A stretch of 6,335 bases of DNA from Candidatus Sigynarchaeota archaeon (lineage in GTDB: Archaea > Asgardarchaeota > Lokiarchaeia > Sigynarchaeales > Sigynarchaeaceae), in the NCBI GenBank assembly GCA_030587525.1, contig JAUQYW010000364.1:1-6335 (forward strand), given 5' to 3'. Below, piece by piece: positions 1-5,893 of the stretch. The notes under the pieces are model-generated. The model was not told the DNA's origin. It made no database searches and saw only the letters and a program-made list of their open reading frames with translations. A program made the position numbers and the translations under genes. The number at the start of each line of letters is the position of its first letter. The stretch's first letter is position 1.

Positions 1-132
1 CCTTCTGGCGATGCCGTCATCCCGCTTGTGATCATCGCCACGGTCACGACGATCCTAGGCGCGAGTTCAATGTTTTATGCAATGGCGATGATTAAAGCTC
101 ACATTTGCCATATGAGGGAAAGCTTAGAATGA
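1..132 (+). CDS. C-terminal end of an upstream membrane-anchored protein (partial)
   Basis: Frame 1 is open from the window edge through 43 codons to a TGA at 130-132. The other two forward frames close at about 30 and 95, so this is the only forward frame open across the segment. The visible tail begins P-S-G-D-A-V-I-P and runs into about 23 uninterrupted hydrophobic or small residues (roughly residues 7-30 of the fragment), which reads as one transmembrane helix. It ends in a short charged tail (K-A-H-I-C-H-M-R-E-S-L-E). This would fit the C-terminal anchor of a surface protein or the last helix of a polytopic membrane protein; the family cannot be told from 43 residues. Its stop overlaps the ATG of the flippase gene (ATGA, 129-132), which points to co-transcription and translational coupling. 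The 5' part of the gene lies outside the window. Confidence 0.72.
   Translation, partial: PSGDAVIPLVIIATVTTILGASSMFYAMAMIKAHICHMRESLE
114..120 (+). promoter_or_regulatory. Ribosome binding site for the flippase gene
   Basis: The purine run GAGGGAA ends 8 nt before the ATG at 129, a normal Shine-Dalgarno spacing. It supports starting the flippase at ATG 129 rather than at the in-frame TTG at 105, which lies upstream of this site and deeper inside the preceding gene. Confidence 0.55.
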
Positions 133-2126
133 CGACCCCAGCGGATAATACACCAGTAGAAGCAGGATCCTCGAAACCTGAAAAGCCTTTGGACTTCAAA
201 GGATATTCGGACGATGAACGGTTCAACTCGGTGAAATTTAACCACTGGGAAGATATTGGATTCCAGCGCCCGCTTGGAAATTGGCTCTACGGGTACGTGA
301 TCGCCATCATCACGGCGATCGCCGGAATAGCTCTTATATCATTTGTGTATGGCTTACTCTGGCCTTATCCGCAAATCAATGGATACAACGGCATCGCGGG
401 CGGGGTGTTTGCGATCGTTTACCAGCTCTTCGATGTTGGCACTGCCTTCGGGATCGTGCGATTTATCGCGGAATGGAGAATTAAAAATCCCAAAAAGATG
501 CTGGAATACGTGCGATTCTATATTTGGTATCAAATGTTCACCGGCATCGTTCAAATCTTGATAATCTCGGTTATCATCTTGAACGTATTCCTTTACAACC
601 AATTCGCATACCTCACGTGGGTGTTCTTGATCATCTTGCAAAAGCAGTGGCCTGCCATGCTAGGAATGTTCAAGAACGTGCTGGAAGGCTTGCAATTGTA
701 CAACAAGACCCAGATCTTGGGCCTGATCAGCGGGCAATTGTTCCAGAACATCACGAACATCGTGTTCATCCTCGCGGGCAGGTTCCTCGGCCAGCAATAC
801 CCCGCTGTTGGCGAGTTGATGGGCATGGTGTTTGGCGCCGCGATCGGTGCATATGTCGATGATTTCTTCGCCATGTGGCTTTCCATTCATTACTTCAACA
901 AGGCCATGAAACCTTTTGGTGTCACTGCAAGGGACTGCATGCAAGTCGATTTTTCCAAAGATGTCGTCAAGGAATGCGTCTGGTTCGGATTACAAGTTTC
1001 CATCGTTCCCTTGATCAACACAGCAACGTCTACAATGATGCTGCTCATGTATCTCGAAAAAATCCCCCAGTATTCAACGTGGATAACCTTGTGCGGGCTT
1101 GCTAGCGGTGTGAGTGGTATCATCGACGCCGGGTCATTTAGCTTGATGGCAGCCCTCGCAGAGAGTTACATGAACGGGAAAAAGGAGCTGTCACGGTTTT
1201 ACATCGAGACCACGTTCAAGTGGAATGGCTTTTTAATGTGCTTTTTGACCCTCACGCTCATTTCCGTCATTCCAATGCTGGTCACCGAGATCATCAAGCT
1301 TCCAGGCCTAGAAAACTACATCATGGCGACGCCGTTCTTGATCCCCACGCTCATCCACAAAATGTTCATGCCATGGATAGGCGTTCCCGACACGATCTTG
1401 ATCGGCACGCTGCAAATCAATTTTTACACGATCAACAGGGTTGTGGAGGAAGTCAACCAGGTTTTCTTCGTTTGGTTATATTTATATGTGTTTCAACTGA
1501 ATATTGTTTTCGGCCTTGCTGGCATCGTCTATATCCTCGCGTTTGAGCACTTCTGGCCGCGAATTATCAAGATGACTTCGTGCTGGATCTTCATTTATAA
1601 AAAAGTCATGAAAGTCCGGATCAACTTCATGCAAACCTTCATTGTGCCGATCGTTTCCTCCATACCTGTGCTCGCAGCGGGCATCTTGTATTACAATTTT
1701 GCGTTCCAGCCCTTGAAGGGCTTGTTTGGCTTTCTGGACGAGTATGCGGTCATCGGCCCCGCCGCGATCTTCATCATTTTAGGATTACTCGTGATACCGC
1801 TGTGCGTGTTCTTGCCGCTAACGGGGTATCTCGGAGGCTGGGATGACTTCCAGCTGCTCACCTTCCGAAAAGCTGTCGACCTCAGCGGGCCATCGAAACC
1901 AATAGCGATGCTCCTTTACAAGTCGATCTTGTTCGGTGCACGGCGCTCGCCCTACCATAACAAGTTTAAAATTGACTGGACCGGCGCTGCAAAGGAAATC
2001 GAAGAGCTTATGATCATGAAGGAGAACCAAACCGCAGTTAAGTACCAAAAACCCGCTGCCACGACTGCCCCGTGGCTCGATAAATTGCTACGCCGAAGGA
2101 AGCAAGAAGAAAAGTCAAGTGATTAA
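129..2126 (+). CDS. MOP-superfamily flippase-like polytopic membrane protein
   Basis: The product is 665 residues from ATG 129 and ends in TAA. A TTG eight codons upstream would extend it, but the ATG overlaps the preceding stop and has a well-placed ribosome binding site. After a polar cytosolic N-terminus of about 50 residues, I count about 13-14 hydrophobic segments between residues 51 and 565, including roughly 51-78, 88-114, 127-154, 186-217, 281-308, 363-390, 498-522 and 537-565. The stretch Q-L-F-D-V-G-T-A-F-G-I-V-R-F-I-A-E (residues 99-115) resembles the second-helix motif of polysaccharide-transport/MurJ-like MOP proteins, which flip lipid-linked sugars across the cytoplasmic membrane. 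The protein is longer than a typical family member (about 450-500 residues) because of this N-terminus and a basic C-terminal tail (about 571-665, with L-L-R-R-R-K near the end). The substrate is unknown. A diverged transporter of another 14-helix family is the main alternative. Confidence 0.7.
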   Translation: MTTPADNTPVEAGSSKPEKPLDFKGYSDDERFNSVKFNHWEDIGFQRPLGNWLYGYVIAIITAIAGIALISFVYGLLWPYPQINGYNGIAGGVFAIVYQLFDVGTAFGIVRFIAEWRIKNPKKMLEYVRFYIWYQMFTGIVQILIISVIILNVFLYNQFAYLTWVFLIILQKQWPAMLGMFKNVLEGLQLYNKTQILGLISGQLFQNITNIVFILAGRFLGQQYPAVGELMGMVFGAAIGAYVDDFFAMWLSIHYFNKAMKPFGVTARDCMQVDFSKDVVKECVWFGLQVSIVPLINTATSTMMLLMYLEKIPQYSTWITLCGLASGVSGIIDAGSFSLMAALAESYMNGKKELSRFYIETTFKWNGFLMCFLTLTLISVIPMLVTEIIKLPGLENYIMATPFLIPTLIHKMFMPWIGVPDTILIGTLQINFYTINRVVEEVNQVFFVWLYLYVFQLNIVFGLAGIVYILAFEHFWPRIIKMTSCWIFIYKKVMKVRINFMQTFIVPIVSSIPVLAAGILYYNFAFQPLKGLFGFLDEYAVIGPAAIFIILGLLVIPLCVFLPLTGYLGGWDDFQLLTFRKAVDLSGPSKPIAMLLYKSILFGARRSPYHNKFKIDWTGAAKEIEELMIMKENQTAVKYQKPAATTAPWLDKLLRRRKQEEKSSD

Positions 2127-2170
2127 GAAATTCGGAGCCAAGTGAATGATGAACTGACTTCTGTCTAGCC

Positions 2171-2209
2171 TTTTTTCCTCTAACATTTCACGCCATATTT
2201 TGAAATGGC
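2171..2209 (+). terminator. Possible transcription terminator: T-run plus small hairpin
   Basis: A run of six T residues (2171-2176) begins about 45 nt after the flippase stop; archaeal RNA polymerase can terminate at such oligo-T tracts. Just downstream, GCCAT (2192-2196) and ATGGC (2205-2209) form a perfect 5-bp inverted repeat with an 8-nt loop. The hairpin follows the T-run instead of preceding it, so this is not a classical bacterial intrinsic terminator. Confidence 0.3.
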
Positions 2210-2255
2210 ATCCTAACGAATTCCAAGAATTGGGCGAAATGGGGATCATTGACCA

Positions 2256-2263
2256 TTTATATT
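2256..2263 (+). promoter_or_regulatory. Candidate archaeal TATA box for the surface-protein gene
   Basis: TTTATATT matches the AT-rich archaeal TATA-box consensus well. Initiation about 25 nt downstream would give a leader of roughly 110 nt before the ATG at 2399. No clear purine-rich BRE is seen immediately upstream. A second AT-rich string, TATAATAA at 2381-2388, is too close to the start codon to serve as a TATA box for it. Confidence 0.28.
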
Positions 2264-2398
2264 GCTTAGGTGTATAGTGAATCTCTAGGAAGTTACTCTC
2301 TACTATTTCATCACGACTAGTGTAAGGAGCGCTTGGTCGGAGAAATAGCTGGAACTTGTTGAGATGAAGGATGAGATCAGTATAATAACGTGGGAACA

Positions 2399-5300
2399 AT
2401 GCGAAGGACAAAAAATAATCACGATACACTAGTAAAAAGCTTGTTACTTGGAGTGTTGTGTATTTCCATCATTGCGGCAAATGCAACCCTTGATAAGAAC
2501 GATGATGTAACGACGCAACCGGATAGGAATGACCCCGGTGAAGTGACCACCAGCGCACCAGCAATCGAGGACAACTTCGAGGCTTACGTTTTAGGTTCGA
2601 ATATCAATGGGCAAGGAAATTGGATCGCATATAATTCGACGGGCTGCTCCGCGACTGTGCAGACCATTGCTGCTGCTAATAAATGGTTGAGATTGACTGA
2701 CGGGCCTAATCCCGCTACGAGAAAGGTCGAAGCGTTCTGGAACTTCACCACGGCCGCGCCAAAGCTGGGGTCCATCAGGTTTCATTTCCAAATGGACGAT
2801 GTCACGAAAAACACGACGATGATGATAGCCGATTTACCGCATTCGGAAATCATGCCACTCGTCAAACCAAGTGGCGCTGCCGAGATCCGCGTGAATAATG
2901 GTTGGTTCGAAGCTCATAACGGCACGGGCAACACGTGGGTGCCTTTAGTCGCTGCAGTCAATTCGAACACCTACTTGATCGAAATATGTTACAAGATCGG
3001 AGCTGGTTGGCACGTTTTCATTAGTGGCGTGATGTATGGCGGGGAATACAGGTACCGGTATTCGTTCACGGGTAATCCGGCAAGCATGCGTTTATTCGAA
3101 GTCATGACTTCCAGCAGTGCTGCAAGTTACAATGCATACTTCGATGATGTCGATATCTCGTGGACTCCGAATGTCAGCACGCCGACGCTCACCACCGGCA
3201 GCGTTACCCCATCTGTCGGCACCAACAAGAGCACGCAATTCGTCTACACGGTAACATATACCGATGCGGACAATAATCCGGCGCAATGGGTGAACGTGAC
3301 GCTGGATGGTTCTCGTGTTTATACCATGACGAAACAAACCATCACCGATAACAACTTCCTAGATGGATGCATCTACCGATATGCCACGTATCTCAATCCT
3401 GGCGACCATTCCTATTTCTTCAACGCATCGGACGGCACCAGGCTCGCGAGCCTCGGGCCATTTTTCGGACCGAAGGCAGAACCGCAATGGAACGAGACAC
3501 GCATCACCGGCGTTCGGATCGGTTGCGTGATATCCCATGGCGAAACGAATCCACGAACCAAATATATAGTCGGCGTCCAGACCTTGATCGGCGATTTGAC
3601 AGCACGAGGCACGGTCATATCGGATATCAACGTGCCCGTCACCGCGGGAGTCTTGCGTAATTACGAGATCATCTGGATCGACCGGGGTGCCACGTCAACG
3701 ATCACTCAAGCGGAACTCGATGATATCGGCACCTGGGTAAGCAATGGCGGCAAGGTCATCATTTCTGGTGAAGATTATAGCTACAGCAACACTGAATACC
3801 GCGTGATGCAGAAATTCAACGTTTATATTTACAATTATGGCGGAACGATCTCGGGAACATCCAATCAAGTTTACTCTCACCCGATCATGCGCGGCGTCAC
3901 AAGCGTGTATTTCAACACGGTCGCGTATCTCTACATATCGACCCAGCCACTCGCCGTGCTCTGTGCGCAAATCGCGTCCCAAAATCAGATAACGGCTTTT
4001 GAATATGGAAAAGGAAAACTCGTCTTCATCTCCGACGATTCGCCGTTCTTGTCATATACCATGGCAAGCAATCGCTTGCTCGCCAACAACATCTTTGGCT
4101 GGCTCGGGTATGTGCAAAAGAACGACTTCGCGCCCACGGTCACGCTCGGCACGGTCTCACCCGGCAGCGGCGCCCAAAACACACCGTTCACCTTCTCGGT
4201 CCGGTACACGGATACCGATAATTTTGCACCAGAATACGTGCGCGTGACCATTAATGGTTCGGCATACAATATGACGAAGGCAAACGTCTACGATTTTGAC
4301 TATTCGGATGGTTGCACGTATAAATACACCACTTACTTGCAGCCGGGCAATTATCAATACTCGTTCCAGTGCTATGATGGTAAATTTTTGGCTAATTCGA
4401 TGGTGTATCTCGGGCCAATCGTTGGCCTGACAAACTTGAGTCCTCCGACGTTAACTGGCACGTCCCTCTTCCCGTTCCGTGGCTATGCAAGTCGAACCCG
4501 GTTTAATTTCACCGCGACCTACACGGATCCCGATAACAACGCGCCCCAATATATTACCGTTCGTCTCAACGCGACGCCGTATACCATGGTCAAGAATGAT
4601 CCGACCGACGTGAATTTCATAGACGGTTGCGCGTACGTGTTGCGGATGCAAATCAACAGCACGGGCAACTACACCTACTCGTTCAACTGCTCGGATGGGG
4701 CTACCCAGGCAAGCGTAGGTACCTTTACCAATCTCGAGGTCGAGCCGTACGTGCCCATCTATTTCGACGGCATGATTTATGACTGGACGGGATTCTTCAA
4801 CTGGACGGGCATGACCGAGCAAGGCAGTGAAACGTTCACGCAGCGCTCGCCGCTGGTTTTCGACGTGATATCCGAACCTGGAAATTCATTTTATGGTGAT
4901 CGAACGGTCGATGCAAATTCCAGGTTCATAAACGATAGCATGGATTTCTGGTATGGCTCCCACGAATGGACGCGGATTTTCATCGATATCGGGCTGGGCA
5001 GCATCGTCCCCATCACCACGATCCAGGGTGGCGACCAGCAATTCACCGTCACGGGGGCAACCTATGTCGTCGCGATGAATCGAAGCTTCGAGTGCTGGAG
5101 ATTACAGTCATCGCAAGGAAGCATCGCGTTCTATGACAAGTTCAGCGGCCTGCTCATCAACGGCACGTTTAAACCGCAGATATGGGAATTATACGCGTTC
5201 CAAATCCGTGCCACGAACGCCCCCGTAGAGGAAAACCACGCGGCTCCGAAATTGTCGGGTGAATCGGTTAATCCCGCCAGTGGCATGCCGTCAACGCTGT

Positions 5301-5893
5301 TCACGTTCAATGTGACATACATGGATGACGACGACAATGCTCCAGCATTCATCGACGTCGTGATCAACGGTACAGCGCACGCAATGTCCCGGCAGATCCC
5401 CACCGATTTTAACATGGTCGATGGCTGCTATTACATCTATTCAACCTACTTGCAAGTCGGCTCCTACCAATGGTTCGTCAATTGCAGCGATGGCATGTAC
5501 GAAGATTCGACTGGCTTGATATCTAGCCCGACAGTTACCCTCATGATCATGATGCCTCCGACGTTGAACCTCGGTAACGTTGCCCCGAAGAGTGGGTACA
5601 ACAATACGACACCCTTCACGTTCACCGTCGATTACCGCGATACCGACAACAGCGCGCCTACATATGTCCGGGTGATGGTCAATGGCACGGTCTACGCTAT
5701 GCAAAAGCAGAACCCATCGGACGTGAATTACATGGATGGCTGCGTCTACACGGTCACGACGTTCTTGTCATCCGTCGGAACTTACACCTACTTGTTCACG
5801 GCATCCGATGGACTCAATACCGTGAGCAATGGCCCATATTCAAACTGCCAGGTCAGTGAAACGCATGTCATGTTTTTCGACAAGATGTACTAG
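2399..5893 (+). CDS. Large secreted multidomain surface protein with Ig-like repeats (frame continues past TAG)
   Basis: ATG 2399 gives 1164 residues up to a TAG. An in-frame TGA at 2372 limits the 5' end; a GTG at 2390 is possible, but the ATG gives a cleaner signal peptide: charged start M-R-R-T-K, hydrophobic core about residues 14-26, likely cleavage after A-N-A near residue 30. Domain order: acidic Thr-rich linker (31-56), jelly-roll domain (57-254), Ig-like repeat R1 (262-356), GATase-like Rossmann domain (367-571), R2 (579-674), R3 (683-778), module A (783-936), R4 (950-1046), R5 (1054-1152), and the first residues of module B. I count about 27 N-x-S/T sequons, fitting a glycosylated extracellular protein. 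No membrane anchor is seen before the TAG. The same frame runs on through 6335, so the protein is probably longer or the gene is broken. Role not identified; an adhesin or S-layer-associated function is an inference. Confidence 0.85.
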   Translation: MRRTKNNHDTLVKSLLLGVLCISIIAANATLDKNDDVTTQPDRNDPGEVTTSAPAIEDNFEAYVLGSNINGQGNWIAYNSTGCSATVQTIAAANKWLRLTDGPNPATRKVEAFWNFTTAAPKLGSIRFHFQMDDVTKNTTMMIADLPHSEIMPLVKPSGAAEIRVNNGWFEAHNGTGNTWVPLVAAVNSNTYLIEICYKIGAGWHVFISGVMYGGEYRYRYSFTGNPASMRLFEVMTSSSAASYNAYFDDVDISWTPNVSTPTLTTGSVTPSVGTNKSTQFVYTVTYTDADNNPAQWVNVTLDGSRVYTMTKQTITDNNFLDGCIYRYATYLNPGDHSYFFNASDGTRLASLGPFFGPKAEPQWNETRITGVRIGCVISHGETNPRTKYIVGVQTLIGDLTARGTVISDINVPVTAGVLRNYEIIWIDRGATSTITQAELDDIGTWVSNGGKVIISGEDYSYSNTEYRVMQKFNVYIYNYGGTISGTSNQVYSHPIMRGVTSVYFNTVAYLYISTQPLAVLCAQIASQNQITAFEYGKGKLVFISDDSPFLSYTMASNRLLANNIFGWLGYVQKNDFAPTVTLGTVSPGSGAQNTPFTFSVRYTDTDNFAPEYVRVTINGSAYNMTKANVYDFDYSDGCTYKYTTYLQPGNYQYSFQCYDGKFLANSMVYLGPIVGLTNLSPPTLTGTSLFPFRGYASRTRFNFTATYTDPDNNAPQYITVRLNATPYTMVKNDPTDVNFIDGCAYVLRMQINSTGNYTYSFNCSDGATQASVGTFTNLEVEPYVPIYFDGMIYDWTGFFNWTGMTEQGSETFTQRSPLVFDVISEPGNSFYGDRTVDANSRFINDSMDFWYGSHEWTRIFIDIGLGSIVPITTIQGGDQQFTVTGATYVVAMNRSFECWRLQSSQGSIAFYDKFSGLLINGTFKPQIWELYAFQIRATNAPVEENHAAPKLSGESVNPASGMPSTLFTFNVTYMDDDDNAPAFIDVVINGTAHAMSRQIPTDFNMVDGCYYIYSTYLQVGSYQWFVNCSDGMYEDSTGLISSPTVTLMIMMPPTLNLGNVAPKSGYNNTTPFTFTVDYRDTDNSAPTYVRVMVNGTVYAMQKQNPSDVNYMDGCVYTVTTFLSSVGTYTYLFTASDGLNTVSNGPYSNCQVSETHVMFFDKMY
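2567..3160 (+). other. Jelly-roll (concanavalin A-like) domain of the surface protein
   Basis: Residues 57-254 begin E-D-N-F-E-A-Y-V-L-G-S and end Y-F-D-D-V-D-I-S. An opening 'DNFE-Y--G' with a closing 'Y-DDV-I' is the usual frame of concanavalin A-like lectin/LamG-type beta-sandwich domains found at the N-termini of secreted proteins. Such domains often bind carbohydrate. The call rests on these edge motifs and the alternating beta pattern between them; no binding residues can be assigned. Confidence 0.5.
3182..3466 (+). repeat. Ig-like repeat R1
   Basis: Residues 262-356 carry the repeat signature: a P-T-L start, Y-T-D-A-D-N-N-P, D-G-C-I-Y (Cys324) and N-A-S-D-G. R1 stands alone before the Rossmann domain. 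It has only the first of the two cysteines seen in R2-R4, since position 343 is Ala. Confidence 0.8.
3497..4111 (+). other. GATase-like Rossmann domain inserted between Ig repeats
   Basis: Residues 367-571 show an alternating alpha/beta pattern: a strand (R-I-G-C-V-I-S), then E-I-I-W-I-D, then T-Q-A-E-L-D-D-I-G-T-W-V-S-N-G-G-K-V-I-I-S-G-E-D, then H-P-I-M-R-G-V, and finally Y-G-K-G-K-L-V-F-I-S-D-D-S with N-N-I-F-G-W-L at the end. This order ('open question strand, helix, W-V-NGG, strand, HPI--GV, GKG-VV---D') is typical of class I glutamine-amidotransferase-like folds such as the DUF4350/ThuA-like group. I see no nucleophile-elbow cysteine (G-x-C-x-G), so amidotransferase catalysis is unlikely. 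A ligand-binding or structural role is an inference. Confidence 0.6.
4133..4420 (+). repeat. Ig-like repeat R2 (first copy of composite unit)
   Basis: Residues 579-674 carry Y-T-D-T-D-N-F-A-P, D-G-C-T-Y (Cys639), T-Y-L-Q-P-G-N-Y-Q-Y and Q-C-Y-D-G (Cys658). By hand count about 45% of positions are identical to R4, which starts exactly 371 residues later. R2 and R4 share the T-Y-L-Q-x-G-x-Y-Q signature. Confidence 0.85.
4445..4732 (+). repeat. Ig-like repeat R3 (first copy of composite unit)
   Basis: Residues 683-778 carry Y-T-D-P-D-N-N-A-P, D-G-C-A-Y (Cys744) and F-N-C-S-D-G (Cys764). R3 and R5, 371 residues apart, share two one-residue insertions that R2 and R4 lack, one after the first Gly (G-Y motif) and one before G-x-Y-T-Y. 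This pairs R3 with R5. Confidence 0.85.
4745..5206 (+). repeat. Module A: unidentified beta-rich module, first copy
   Basis: Residues 783-936 form a module unlike the Ig repeats. Anchors are Y-F-D-G-M-I-Y-D-W-T-G near the start (Tyr794 is TAT at 4778-4780), D-R-T-V-D, E-W-T-R, G-S-I-V-P-I, V-A-M-N-R-S-F-E-C-W and L-L-I-N-G-T-F near the end. All of these recur in module B. I do not recognise the family. Confidence 0.75.
5246..5536 (+). repeat. Ig-like repeat R4 (second copy of composite unit)
   Basis: Residues 950-1046 carry Y-M-D-D-D-D-N-A-P, D-G-C-Y-Y (Cys1010), T-Y-L-Q-V-G-S-Y-Q-W and V-N-C-S-D-G (Cys1029). Both cysteines sit exactly 371 residues after those of R2. Confidence 0.85.
5558..5854 (+). 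repeat. Ig-like repeat R5 (second copy of composite unit)
   Basis: Residues 1054-1152 carry Y-R-D-T-D-N-S-A-P, D-G-C-V-Y (Cys1115, 371 after Cys744 of R3) and T-A-S-D-G. The second conserved cysteine is replaced by Ala1135; a different Cys1150 lies near the repeat end. Confidence 0.85.
5891..5893 (+). other. In-frame amber codon (TAG) within module B
   Basis: TAG is codon 1165 of the surface-protein frame, in the context TAC TAG GAA TGG. The aligned codon in copy A is TAT for Tyr794, one base change away. The frame downstream is open for 147 codons and homologous to module A. The sequence alone cannot separate recoding (pyrrolysine or suppressor tRNA) from nonsense mutation or base error. 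Confidence 0.8.

Larger units (their letters stand above)
2127..2398. other. AT-richer intergenic gap without a convincing gene
   Basis: The gap lies between the flippase stop and the start of the surface-protein gene. It is visibly more AT-rich than the flanking genes and contains a T-run, a small inverted repeat and a TATA-like box (listed separately). I see no tRNA-like cloverleaf or T-loop motif. A minus-strand frame is open right across it, but it resembles nothing I recognise and is not called as a gene. The gap suggests that the surface-protein gene has its own promoter rather than belonging to the flippase operon. Confidence 0.6.

Noticed and set aside
2381..2388. TATAATAA as a promoter element for the 2399 gene
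   Set aside because: It lies only about 10-18 nt before the ATG, so initiation about 25 nt downstream would fall inside the coding sequence.
2115..2429. Minus-strand open frame of 104 codons covering the whole intergenic gap
   Set aside because: It starts inside the signal-peptide coding region of the + strand gene and ends at the flippase 3' end. It has no recognisable domain and no clear ribosome binding site. Chance openness in a short gap is the simpler explanation, though I cannot exclude a small antisense gene.
2364..2432. Short + strand frame (22 codons, ATG 2364 to TAG 2432) overlapping the start of the surface-protein gene, a possible leader peptide
   Set aside because: It is very short, out of frame, without a good ribosome binding site or leader-peptide features. 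Nothing beyond position supports it.
4451..4822. Minus-strand frame of 123 codons within the surface-protein gene
   Set aside because: It lies antisense to well-supported repeat-encoding sequence (R3 and the start of module A), shows biased composition expected of a shadow frame, and has no recognisable domain.
5891..5893. Treating the TAG as the natural end of the surface protein
   Set aside because: The module it interrupts continues in frame for 147 codons with ordered homology to module A, so this is unlikely to be the ancestral C-terminus. It may still act as a stop in the present sequence.
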